From positions 4,087,101 to 4,151,100 of the forward strand of contig NZ_CP036455.1 in the NCBI RefSeq assembly GCF_004323735.1: DNA of 64,000 nucleotides, written 5' to 3'. The notes below the pieces were generated by a model. It had not been told where the DNA came from, searched no databases, and worked only from the letters and a program-made list of their open reading frames with translations. Of this stretch, positions 50,205-58,431 are shown in pieces. Position 1 is the stretch's first letter. The number at the start of each line of letters is the position of its first letter. The DNA is from Streptomonospora litoralis. Its GTDB lineage: Bacteria > Actinomycetota > Actinomycetes > Streptosporangiales > Streptosporangiaceae. Position numbers and translations under genes: made by a program.

Positions 50205-50603
50205 TCACGCGCCGTCGGCGCCGGCGCGCCCCTGTCCGCGGGCGGACTCGGGCAGCGTGATCCGGGGGCAGTCCTTCCACAGCCGCTCCAGGCCGTAGTG
50301 CCCGCGCTCCTCCTCATGCTGGATGTGCACGACGATGTCGGCGTAGTCGAGCAGCACCCAGCGGCCGTCGCGCTCGCCCTCGCGGCGCACGGGCTTGACG
50401 CCCCCCTTGTCGCGCAGTCGGTCCTCGACCTCCTCGACGATGGAGCGGACCTGTCGGTCGTTGGGCGCCGAGCACAGCACGAATGCGTCGGTGATCACCA
50501 ACTGGTCGCTGACGTCGTAGGCGATGATCTCCTGGGCGAGCTTGTCTGCGGCCGCCTCGGCGGCGATGTTCACGAGCCCCACGGCCCGGTCGGTGGCGGA
50601 CAC
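50205..50603 (-). CDS. rsfS: Ribosome silencing factor RsfS
   Basis: 132 residues. Binds ribosomal protein L14 and blocks joining of the subunits when nutrients are low. The conserved RsfS domain runs from VNIAAEAAADKLAQEI through YDVSDQLVITDAFVLCSAPNDRQV to WVLLDYADIVVHIQHEEERGHYGLERLW (quoted in parts: DYADIVVHI, YGLERLWKD). GTG start; nadD ends 27 bases upstream. Confidence 0.96.
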   Translation of the reverse strand: MSATDRAVGLVNIAAEAAADKLAQEIIAYDVSDQLVITDAFVLCSAPNDRQVRSIVEEVEDRLRDKGGVKPVRREGERDGRWVLLDYADIVVHIQHEEERGHYGLERLWKDCPRITLPESARGQGRAGADGA

Positions 50604-50630
50604 GATGTAGCAGCAGCCTCCCTCGGATAG

Positions 50631-51284
50631 CTACCCCGCCGTCGGGTCGTCGAGGTAGAGCCCGGTCTTGTTGATGTAGCGGACGATGCCGTCGGGTACG
50701 AGATACCAGATGGGCTCGCCTTTGCGGACGCGCTCCCGGCACTCCGAGGAGGAGATCGCCAGGGCGGGGACCTCCACGAGGCTGACCTTTCCGTCGGGCA
50801 GACCGGGGTCGGTGAGCCGGTGTCCGGGGCGGTTACAGCCTACGAAATGCGCGAGTTCAAACAGTTCGTCCACGTTCTGCCAGCTCAGGATAGCGCCCAA
50901 GGCATCGGCGCCGGTGATGAAGAACAGCTCCACACCGGTTCCGTGGAGCTGGCGCATCTCACGCAGCGTATCGATGGTGTAGGTGGGTCCGTCGCGGTCG
51001 ATCTCCATCCGGCTCACGCTGAACTGCGGATTCTCCGCCGTGGCGATGACCGTCATCAGGTACCGGTCCTCCGCCGAGGTCACCTGGGCGAGGTCCTTCT
51101 GGTAGGGCTGGCCCGCGGGCACGAAGACCACGTCGTCCAGGTGGAACAGGTGGGCGACCTCGCTGGCCGCCACCAGGTGCCCGTGGTGGACGGGGTCGAA
51201 CGTACCGCCCATGACGCCCACGCGGCGCGGGTTCCTGCGCCTCTGCTCCGCGCCGGAGAGGCCCCCCGCCGATTCGTTGCGCAC
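50631..51284 (-). CDS. nadD: Nicotinate-nucleotide adenylyltransferase
   Basis: About 217 residues. Joins ATP and nicotinate mononucleotide in NAD synthesis. The nucleotidyltransferase motif [11 protein letters not shown] is near the start, and [21 protein letters not shown] is the ISSTxIR-like motif at the end. GTG at 51284 is chosen because CGGAG lies 6 bases upstream; a GTG 11 codons earlier lacks a site. Leads the nadD-rsfS-phosphatase group. Confidence 0.95.
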   Translation of the reverse strand: MRNESAGGLSGAEQRRRNPRRVGVMGGTFDPVHHGHLVAASEVAHLFHLDDVVFVPAGQPYQKDLAQVTSAEDRYLMTVIATAENPQFSVSRMEIDRDGPTYTIDTLREMRQLHGTGVELFFITGADALGAILSWQNVDELFELAHFVGCNRPGHRLTDPGLPDGKVSLVEVPALAISSSECRERVRKGEPIWYLVPDGIVRYINKTGLYLDDPTAG

Positions 51285-51490
51285 GTAAGGCTCCGTTTCC
51301 TGCGTGTCGCCGATCACCGTCGAACCGGGGGTTCACGGCACCGGCCCTCGCCTTTTGTCCGGTCTATCCCGAGATTAATCGACCGACTCCGGCCACCTCC
51401 GGACCGCTACCCGGCACCCCGGGAAAATCGCGTCATATCTCGATGGCGCGAATCGTGGCATCGCGCACGGCCGACGCATAGCATGCCGAC

Positions 51491-52555
51491 ATGACCACCA
51501 ACGCTCCAGACCGCGCACGCGTCCGACTCGAAAACATAAGCTCCCGAGCCTACGAGCATCCGGCAGACCGCGGCGCCCTGGTCGCGCTGCGGTCGCTGCG
51601 GGGCTTCGACGAGGTCTTCAAGCGCCTGTCCGGGCTGTTCAACGAACGCGCCCTGCGCCTGATGTTCCTCTCCAGCGCCGTCCGGGTGAACGAGCAGCAG
51701 TTCCCCGAGGTCTACAACTACGTGCGCGACGCCGCGTACATCCTCGACCTCGACGAGGTCCCCGAGCTCTACATCCAGATGAACCCGCGGCCGAACGCGA
51801 TGGCCATCGGCAGCAGCAAGCCGTTCATGGTGATGACCACCGGGCTGTTCGACCTCCTCGACCCCGAGGAGCAGCGGTTCGTCGTCGGCCACGAGGTCGG
51901 CCACATCCTCTCCGGCCACGCCGTCTACCGCACCATGCTGCTCGCGCTGATCCGCCTCGCCGCGCGCGTCGCCTGGATCCCGCTGGGCTACATCGGCATC
52001 CGGGCCATCGTGACCGCCCTGGAGGAGTGGTATCGCAAGTCCGAGCTTTCCTGCGACCGCGCGGGCGTGCTGGCGGCGCAGAACCCCGACGCCGCCAAGC
52101 GGGCGCTGATGAAGCTGGCCGGCGGCTCCCGGCTCGCGGAGATGAACCCCGACTCCTTCATGGAGCAGGCCCGCGAATACGAGCGCGGCGGCGACGCCCG
52201 CGACAGCCTGATCAAGCTGCTCAGCCTCATGGGCCAGACCCATCCCTTCGCCGTCATCCGCATGGCCGAGCTGAGCCGGTGGCTCGACGACGGTTCCTAC
52301 CAGCGCATCCTCGACGGCGACTACCCGCGCCGCGACTCCGACAGGGACGCCTCCGTGGGCGAGGAGGCTCGCAACGCGGCCAACTCCTACCGCGAGTCCT
52401 GGGAGCGCTCGGAGGACCCGCTGGTGGGGACGCTGCGCGACGTCGCCGGCAGCGCCGCCAACACCGGCGGGCGCATCTTCGACTCCGTCGCCGAGCGGTG
52501 GAAGAGCGCCGGCGGTCGGCGCAACGACAGCAACAACGCCGGCTCGGCTTCCTGA
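51491..52555 (+). CDS. M48 family zinc metallopeptidase
   Basis: 354 residues with HEVGH (134-138) as zinc and catalytic site and a downstream Glu (ELSCDRAG, near 185) as third ligand. One or two hydrophobic segments follow the motif (LLALIRLAARVAWIPLGYIGI). Resembles Ste24/HtpX type proteases that cut membrane or damaged proteins, but the N-terminus lacks the usual membrane anchors, so it may be peripheral. Stands alone on the + strand among leftward genes. Confidence 0.88.
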   Translation: MTTNAPDRARVRLENISSRAYEHPADRGALVALRSLRGFDEVFKRLSGLFNERALRLMFLSSAVRVNEQQFPEVYNYVRDAAYILDLDEVPELYIQMNPRPNAMAIGSSKPFMVMTTGLFDLLDPEEQRFVVGHEVGHILSGHAVYRTMLLALIRLAARVAWIPLGYIGIRAIVTALEEWYRKSELSCDRAGVLAAQNPDAAKRALMKLAGGSRLAEMNPDSFMEQAREYERGGDARDSLIKLLSLMGQTHPFAVIRMAELSRWLDDGSYQRILDGDYPRRDSDRDASVGEEARNAANSYRESWERSEDPLVGTLRDVAGSAANTGGRIFDSVAERWKSAGGRRNDSNNAGSAS

Positions 52556-52682
52556 GCGCTCCGCCCGGTCGCACCGGAGGGCCGACACCGCCTCGGGGCG
52601 CCGCCCCGCGCCGGCGGCGCCCGTACCGACGCCCGCGGCCGGCCCCGCGCCCCGCTCGGGACGCGGGTCCGGCGCGGCGGCG

Positions 52683-53939
52683 TCAGCGCAGGTGGCCCTC
52701 GCCGGTGACCACGTACTTGGTGGAGGTCATCTCGGGCAGGCCCATCGGGCCGCGGGCGTGCAGCTTCTGCGTGGAGATCCCGATCTCGGCGCCGAAACCG
52801 AACTCGCCGCCGTCGGTGAACCGCGTGGAGGCGTTCACCATGACCGCAGCGGCGTCGACCCGCGAGACGAACCTGCGGGCCGCCGCCTGGGAGTCGGTGA
52901 CGATGGCCTCGGTGTGCTTGGTGGAGTAGCGGCGGATATGGGCGATCGCGTCGTCCAGGGAGTCGACCACCTTCACCGCCAGGTCCGCCGAAAGGTACTC
53001 GGCAGTCCAGTCGGCCTCGGTCGCCGACACCACGGCGTCGTCGTAGCCGCCGACCCGGTCGTCGCCGTGCACGGTGACACCCAGGTCCCGCAGCGCGCCG
53101 AGCACCCGCGGCAGGAACCGGTCGGCCGCCGCGGTGTGCACGAGCAGGGTCTCGGCGGTGTTGCACGTCGAACACCGCTGCGTCTTGGCGTTGACCGCGA
53201 TCGACACCGCCATGTCGGTGTCGGCGGACTCGTCGATGTAGACGTGGCAGTTGCCCTCGCCGGTCTCGATCACCGGCACAGTGGACTCGCTGACCACCGT
53301 CTGGATCAGCGAGCCGCCGCCGCGCGGAATGAGCACGTCGACCAGGCCGCGGGCGCGCATCAGGGCTTGAGCGGAGTCGCGCCCGGCCCCCGGCACCAGC
53401 TGGACGGCGTCCAAGGGCAGCCCGGTCTTCTGCAGCGCGCTGCGCAGCACCTCGACGATGCGCAGGTTGGACGAGCGCGCGGAGGACGAGCCGCGCAGCA
53501 GTGCGGCGTTGCCGCTCTTGAGGCACAGCGCGGCCGCGTCGGCCGTGACGTTGGGCCGGCCCTCGTAGATGATGCCGATGACGCCGAGCGGCACCCGCAC
53601 CTGGCGCAGCTCCAGTCCGTTGGGCAGGCTCGCTCCCCGCACCACCTCGCCGACCGGGTCGGGCAGCTCGGCGATGTCGCGGACGGCGTCGGCGATGGCG
53701 CCCACGCGCTCGACCGACAGCGACAACCGGTCGATCACGGCCTCGCTCTCGCCGGCGGAGCGGGCGCGCTCGACGTCTTGGCGGTTGGCCTCGACGACGG
53801 ACTCGGCCTCGGTGACCAGGGCGTCGGCCATGGCCAGCAGCGCCTCGTCCTTGACGGCCCGGCTCAGCGGCGCGAGGTCGGCCGCGGCGTCTTGGGCGCG
53901 CTCCGCGCAGGCGCGGACCTCGCGCTCGGTATCGCTCAT
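52683..53939 (-). CDS. proA: Glutamate-5-semialdehyde dehydrogenase (gamma-glutamyl phosphate reductase)
   Basis: 418 residues. Reduces gamma-glutamyl phosphate with NADPH, the second step of proline synthesis. Aldehyde dehydrogenase fold with [40 protein letters not shown] and catalytic Cys259 in [12 protein letters not shown]; a second Cys (256) nearby is unusual. The ATG at 53939 fits the family length; the site before it is weak. Its partner proB is 0.8 kb upstream in the same direction. Confidence 0.96.
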   Translation of the reverse strand: MSDTEREVRACAERAQDAAADLAPLSRAVKDEALLAMADALVTEAESVVEANRQDVERARSAGESEAVIDRLSLSVERVGAIADAVRDIAELPDPVGEVVRGASLPNGLELRQVRVPLGVIGIIYEGRPNVTADAAALCLKSGNAALLRGSSSARSSNLRIVEVLRSALQKTGLPLDAVQLVPGAGRDSAQALMRARGLVDVLIPRGGGSLIQTVVSESTVPVIETGEGNCHVYIDESADTDMAVSIAVNAKTQRCSTCNTAETLLVHTAAADRFLPRVLGALRDLGVTVHGDDRVGGYDDAVVSATEADWTAEYLSADLAVKVVDSLDDAIAHIRRYSTKHTEAIVTDSQAAARRFVSRVDAAAVMVNASTRFTDGGEFGFGAEIGISTQKLHARGPMGLPEMTSTKYVVTGEGHLR

Positions 53940-54147
53940 GGTGCTGGTCGCTTTCACAGGTAGTCGGGGGATCGCGGGTGACGTCTCCAGCCTATCCGCT
54001 CGGCGCCCGCCCGCCCGGGGCTTGGCGGCCCCGAGAGGGCGGGCCGCCACGGGCCGCCGCGGGCTTGCCCGTTTCCCGGACAAGCCGGTTGCCCAGCCGG
54101 TACCGTGACGGCGCCAGGTTGCTCGGTCGAGAGCTTAGGTGGTGTCG

Positions 54148-54249
54148 ATGTCGGCATGTCCCAACGGTGGAGAACACGACTGGGTCTTAGGAGGCGATCG
54201 GAAGTTCCACTGCTCCAAATGCGGAGCCGAGAGCGCTCGCAGGCTCTGA
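54148..54249 (+). CDS. 33-residue zinc-ribbon microprotein
   Basis: A very short gene with a good ribosome site (AGGTGG, 5 bases before the ATG). The product has C4, H10, then CSKC at 22-25 (ACPNGGEHDW ... KFHCSKCGAE), one complete zinc ribbon and almost nothing else. It stands on the + strand in the 405-bp gap between proA and the 88-residue gene, both on the - strand. Function unknown; such microproteins can be regulators or zinc-dependent adaptors. Confidence 0.65.
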   Translation: MSACPNGGEHDWVLGGDRKFHCSKCGAESARRL

Positions 54250-54344
54250 ACCGCCGCCGGTCGACGGCATAGCGAAGGCGACGGCACGGGAATCACGGCA
54301 CGGCCGACCCGGCCGATCCCCGCCGCGGGCGCAGGTGGCCCCGC

Positions 54345-54611
54345 TCAGCACGCCTGGTCAGGCTCCTCCTCGACGGCGCGCTCAGCGGGGTGCACTGTGC
54401 CTTCGTCGACAACCTGGCCCTCGGCGCTGGCCCGCCATGTCACCGGCCCGCCCAGCTGCTCGGCCACGTCCCGGGCCCACCGCCGCAGCGGGGCGAAGCG
54501 GTCCGGTCCCGGCTGCAGCACGGTGCGCCCCCGGTAGGTCACCGCTCCCAGCGTGACGACGCGGCCGTCGTGGCGCAGCTCCGTGTCGAACTCGTGTGTG
54601 GTGGGCCTCAT
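54345..54611 (-). CDS. Small conserved hypothetical protein
   Basis: 88 residues, soluble, beta-rich then helical (FDTELRHDGRVVTLGAVTYR; RFAPLRRWARDVAEQLGGP), acidic tail. ATG at 54611 with AAGGTGG 5 bases upstream; a GTG three codons earlier is less likely. It lies between proB and proA in the same direction. Function unknown. Confidence 0.72.
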   Translation of the reverse strand: MRPTTHEFDTELRHDGRVVTLGAVTYRGRTVLQPGPDRFAPLRRWARDVAEQLGGPVTWRASAEGQVVDEGTVHPAERAVEEEPDQAC

Positions 54612-54737
54612 CCCTACCACCTTACTGTCCGCGGGGACCGCCGCCGGGGCGGCACGCCGACCGCGTCCCAGTACGGCGGCCGGAGCGACCGGGCGAGCGA
54701 GGCCGGCCCCCGTCGCCGCTCCGCGCCATCGGCACCG

Positions 54738-55919
54738 CTATGCGCGGGCCCCCGCCAGCAGCACCAGGTCGTCCCGGTGCACGATCTCGCGCTCGTATTC
54801 CGGCCCCAGTTCGCGTGCCAGCCAACGGGTGGAGCGTCCCATCAAGTCCGGGATCTCGCCGGCGTCGTAGTTCACCAGGCCGCGGGCGATCGCCGCGCCC
54901 GCTTCGTCGCGCAGGTCGACGGGGTCACCGGCGGAGAAGTCGCCCTCCACCTTGACCACGCCGGCCGGCAGGAGCGACGCCCGCCCGCCCGCGACCGCGC
55001 GCACCGCGCCCGGGTCCAGCACGAGGCTGCCGCGCGCCGCCGTGGCATGCGCCAACCACAGCTGCCGGGTGGAGGGCCGGCGGCGCGCACGGGCCGCGAA
55101 CAGGGTGCCCACGCCCTCGCCGGCCAGCGCCGCGCGCGCGTTGGACGCCGACGTCAGCACGGTGGGTACACCCGCCTCCGTCGCGATGCGCGCCGACGCC
55201 ACCTTGGTCACCATGCCGCCGGTACCGACCCCGCGCCGCCCGGCGCTGCCGATGTCGACGCCGTCGAGGTCGGCCGGGTCGGCGATATAGCCGATGCGCC
55301 GCGCATCCGGCCGTGCGGGGTTGCCGTCGTAGAGGGCGTCGACGTCGGAGAGCAGCACCAGCGCATCGGCGCGGACCAGGTGGGCGACCAGCGCGGCGAG
55401 GCGGTCGTTGTCGCCGAAGCGGATCTCGTGCGTAGCCACCGTGTCGTTCTCGTTGACGATCGGCATGGCCCCGATGTCCAGTAGCCGGCGCAGCGTGCGT
55501 TGGGCGTTGCGGTGCTGGACGCGGCGGATCATGTCCTCGACGGTGAGCAGCACCTGGGCGGCGGTGAGCCCGTGGCGGGCGAGCGCAGCGGTGTAGTGGG
55601 CGATCAGCAGGCCTTGGCCGACACTGGCCGCGGCCTGCTGGGTCGCGAGATCGCGCGGGCGCCGGGCCAGCCCCATCGGCACGATGCCCGCCGCGACGGC
55701 TCCCGAGGAGACGAGCACCACCTCGGTGCCCGCGGCGCGGCGCTCGGCGAGGACGTCGGCCAACTCACCGATCCGCTCGCGGTCGATAGTGCCCTCCGGC
55801 GCGGTCAGCGAGGAGGACCCGACTTTGACCACGACCCGGGCGGCCCCGGTCACCTCGGTGCGCCCGGTCGGCGCGTCGTTCCCTTCCGACGATGACGGTT
55901 CTGACGGTGCGTTGCGCAC
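54738..55919 (-). CDS. proB: Glutamate 5-kinase with PUA domain
   Basis: About 393 residues. Phosphorylates glutamate in the first, proline-inhibited step of proline synthesis. Amino acid kinase domain (VVVKVGSSSLT, VSSGAVAAG, VNENDTVATHEIRFGDNDRLAA, GVGTGGMVTKV) followed by a PUA domain from about residue 300. The kinase proper is preceded by a disordered Ser/Glu/Asn-rich leader of about 25 residues. GTG at 55919 is used (GGAAAG about 9 bases upstream). It follows obg by 106 bp. Confidence 0.94.
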   Translation of the reverse strand: MRNAPSEPSSSEGNDAPTGRTEVTGAARVVVKVGSSSLTAPEGTIDRERIGELADVLAERRAAGTEVVLVSSGAVAAGIVPMGLARRPRDLATQQAAASVGQGLLIAHYTAALARHGLTAAQVLLTVEDMIRRVQHRNAQRTLRRLLDIGAMPIVNENDTVATHEIRFGDNDRLAALVAHLVRADALVLLSDVDALYDGNPARPDARRIGYIADPADLDGVDIGSAGRRGVGTGGMVTKVASARIATEAGVPTVLTSASNARAALAGEGVGTLFAARARRRPSTRQLWLAHATAARGSLVLDPGAVRAVAGGRASLLPAGVVKVEGDFSAGDPVDLRDEAGAAIARGLVNYDAGEIPDLMGRSTRWLARELGPEYEREIVHRDDLVLLAGARA

Positions 55920-56025
55920 GTCGCACTTCTTTCCATGGGTATCGGACGTATCGGCGGCTGGGCCACCGCATACCCCGCGCGGCACTGGGATCCGTCCGGG
56001 GGCGCCTGCCGCGCCCCGGACGGCC

Positions 56026-57390
56026 TCAACCCAGCCGGGAGTCGGTGCCGCGCGGGCCGATCGGTGTGGTCTCGGTGTCGACCGTCGGGTCCCAGTCGAA
56101 GACCACGGAGTCCTCCTCGTCGCCGATGTAGACCTCTGCTCCCTCGTCGGCCCCGGCCTCGGCGAGTGCGGCTTCGATGCCGAGCCGGTTCAGCCGATCG
56201 GCGAGGTAGCCCACTGCCTCCTCGTTGGAGAAGTCGGTCTGGCGCACCCAGCGCGCGGGTTTGCCGCCGCGCACCCGGAACGTGTTGCCGCCCAGCGGGA
56301 CGACCTCGAAGGGGGCCTCGCCGATCTCCCGGGGACGCAGCACGATGCGGCTCGGCTCGGGCTCGGGGCGGGCCGCGCGCCCTGCCTCGACCAGCTCGGC
56401 CATGGCGAAGGAGAGTTCGCTCAGCCCTTCGCGTGTCGCGGCGGAGACCTCGAACACCTGCAGGCCGCGTTCGTGCAACATCGGGGCGACCATCTCGGTC
56501 AGCTCCCGGCCGTCGGGCACGTCGATCTTGTTCAGCACCACCAGGCGCGGGCGGTCGGAGAGGTCGACTCCGGCGGCCTCTCCGTAGGCGGCCAATTCCG
56601 CCTCGATCGCGTCGAGGTCGCTGACAGGATCGCGGCCGGGTTCGAAGGTCGCGCAGTCGAGGACGTGCACCAGCGTGGAGCAGCGCTCGACGTGGCGCAG
56701 GAACGCCAGCCCCAGCCCTCTGCCCTCGCTGGCGCCGGGGATCAGGCCGGGGACGTCGGCCACCACGAACTGGGTGGCGCCGGCCTCGACCACGCCGAGG
56801 TTGGGGATGAGCGTTGTGAAGGGGTAGTCGGCGATCTTGGGGCGGGCCGCCGACAGCGCGGCGATCAGCGAGGACTTGCCGGCGCTGGGGAAACCGACCA
56901 GGCCCACGTCGGCGATGGCCTTGATCTCCAGGCGCACGTCGACCGCCTCGCCGAGTTCGCCCTTGAGCGCGAATCCGGGGGCCTTGCGCTTGGGAGAGGC
57001 CAGGGCGGCGTTGCCCAGTCCGCCGTTGCCGCCGCGAGCGATGACGAGCCGGGTACCGGGCCGGACCAGATCGGCGATCACCTCGCCCGCCGAGTCGAGC
57101 ACCACGGTGCCGTCGGGCACGGGCAGCACGGTGTCGGCACCCTCGCCCCCGGAGCGGTGGCCGCCCTGGCCGGGCGCGCCGTTGCGGGCTCGGCGGTGCG
57201 GGCGGCGCTTGTACTCCAGCAGGGTGGCGGTGTTGCGGTCGACCTCCAGCACGACGTCGCCGCCGTCGCCGCCGTTGCCGCCGTCGGGCCCGCCCAGCGG
57301 TACGAACTTCTCGCGGTGCACGGAGGCGCAGCCGTGCCCGCCGTCACCGGCCTTGATGTGCAAGACCGCTTCGTCGACGAAGTCAGGCAT
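56026..57390 (-). CDS. obg: Obg/CgtA ribosome-associated GTPase
   Basis: 454 residues in three parts: Gly-rich Obg fold (1-159, [18 protein letters not shown]), GTPase domain ([29 protein letters not shown]) and the C-terminal OCT domain (about 355-430, [26 protein letters not shown], given in parts: [12 protein letters not shown]). Works in 50S assembly and stress control. Downstream of rplU-rpmA in the conserved order but separated from them by an 18-bp hairpin. Confidence 0.97.
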   Translation of the reverse strand: MPDFVDEAVLHIKAGDGGHGCASVHREKFVPLGGPDGGNGGDGGDVVLEVDRNTATLLEYKRRPHRRARNGAPGQGGHRSGGEGADTVLPVPDGTVVLDSAGEVIADLVRPGTRLVIARGGNGGLGNAALASPKRKAPGFALKGELGEAVDVRLEIKAIADVGLVGFPSAGKSSLIAALSAARPKIADYPFTTLIPNLGVVEAGATQFVVADVPGLIPGASEGRGLGLAFLRHVERCSTLVHVLDCATFEPGRDPVSDLDAIEAELAAYGEAAGVDLSDRPRLVVLNKIDVPDGRELTEMVAPMLHERGLQVFEVSAATREGLSELSFAMAELVEAGRAARPEPEPSRIVLRPREIGEAPFEVVPLGGNTFRVRGGKPARWVRQTDFSNEEAVGYLADRLNRLGIEAALAEAGADEGAEVYIGDEEDSVVFDWDPTVDTETTPIGPRGTDSRLG

Positions 57391-57489
57391 GTGTACCTCT
57401 CCCGTGCCGATCCCTGCTCAACCAGCCTATGCGCCGCCCGGCGCGCCCGCTGGAACGCCGCCGCGGCGGCCCGTCTCCGCTCGTAACAT

Positions 57490-57532
57490 GCGTAAGGCGG
57501 GCCAGTCCCAGCCCGACTGGCCCGCCTTACGC
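57490..57532 (-). terminator. Terminator between rplU-rpmA and obg
   Basis: An 18-bp perfect stem (GCGTAAGGCGGGCCAGTC and complement) with a 7-base loop, 22 bases after the rpmA stop codon. It should cut down read-through into obg. Confidence 0.85.
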
Positions 57533-57554
57533 GTATGCGTCTCCGCCGCCGGGC

Positions 57555-57827
57555 CTACTCGGTAGGAGCCGGTGCCGGGGCCGGGACGATGTTCACGGCC
57601 TTGCGGCCGCGCCGCTTGCCGAACTCCACCTGGCCCGCGACCAGCGCGAACAGGGTGTCGTCACCGCCGATGCCGACGTTGTCGCCGGGGTGGAAGCGGG
57701 TGCCGCGCTGGCGGACGAGGATCTCGCCGGCGTTGACGGCCTGGCCGCCGAAGCGCTTGACACCGAGCCGTTTCGCGTTGGAATCGCGGCCGTTCTTGCT
57801 GTTCGAAGCACCCTTCTTGGTGGACAT
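57555..57827 (-). CDS. rpmA: 50S ribosomal protein L27
   Basis: 90 residues. The mature-type start [17 protein letters not shown], the [21 protein letters not shown] core and [11 protein letters not shown] are the L27 signatures. Its N-terminus reaches the peptidyl transferase centre. There is no cleavable Firmicutes-type leader. GGGAGGGGCGCGAG precedes the ATG; rplU ends 14 bases upstream. Confidence 0.98.
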   Translation of the reverse strand: MSTKKGASNSKNGRDSNAKRLGVKRFGGQAVNAGEILVRQRGTRFHPGDNVGIGGDDTLFALVAGQVEFGKRRGRKAVNIVPAPAPAPTE

Positions 57828-57841
57828 CTCGCGCCCCTCCC

Positions 57842-58162
57842 CTACTTCTTGTTGTTCGAAGCGATACCGGTGACGCGCACCTGGGTGTACTTCTGGCGGT
57901 GGCCCATGCGCCTCTTGTAGCCGGTCTTGTTCTTGTATTTCATGATGTTGATCTTGGGGCCCTTGGCGTCGCCGACCACCTCGGCGGTGACGGAGTAGCC
58001 GCTCAGCTCCGAGACGTCGCTGATGACCTTGCCGTCGTCGACGACAAGCAGCGGCTCCCATGTCAGCGTGGCGCCGGTCTCGTCGGAGACCCTGTCGATG
58101 TTCAGAACGTCGTCGACAGCCACCTTCTCCTGTCGGCCGCCCGCTCGCACGATCGCGTACAC
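57842..58162 (-). CDS. rplU: 50S ribosomal protein L21
   Basis: 106 residues beginning [13 protein letters not shown], ending [13 protein letters not shown], typical of L21. GTG start at 58162, with GGAAGAGAG 6 bases upstream; the frame is open for 51 codons further but these are leader. First gene of rplU-rpmA. Confidence 0.97.
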   Translation of the reverse strand: MYAIVRAGGRQEKVAVDDVLNIDRVSDETGATLTWEPLLVVDDGKVISDVSELSGYSVTAEVVGDAKGPKINIMKYKNKTGYKRRMGHRQKYTQVRVTGIASNNKK

Positions 58163-58226
58163 CGGGAACTCTCTTCCTGCTCGTTGGACCAGCCCCGCCG
58201 GAGCGGGGAAGGAAATGCGCTCAAAA

Positions 58227-58270
58227 TCGACCTTCGACCCGCGCGCTCGCTCGCGGAGGCGCAAGGTCGA
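58227..58270 (-). promoter_or_regulatory. Leader hairpin upstream of rplU
   Basis: TCGACCTT and AAGGTCGA (8-bp stem) enclose a GC-rich loop in the rplU 5' leader. Ribosomal protein leaders often carry autoregulatory structures; here this is only a possibility. Confidence 0.35.
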
Positions 58271-58331
58271 GAAGTAGGTCTCGGGCGCGCGAACGATAGG
58301 GGCGCGCCGACGCACCGCCTTCTAGGTTACC

Positions 58332-58402
58332 ACCGGTGGGACGGGGCGCGGCACGCCGCGGGTCCGCGCGAGGGCTGCGCGGGCCGCCCCGTCTCCCGGT
58401 GC
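58332..58402 (-). terminator. Terminator region of the RNase E/G gene
   Basis: CACCGGTGGGACGGGGCG pairs with CGCCCCGTCTCCCGGTG apart from a small bulge, about 30 bases after the stop codon of the RNase gene. Confidence 0.5.
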
Positions 58403-58431
58403 GGCCCGCGCAGCGGCGGCGGGTACGCCGC

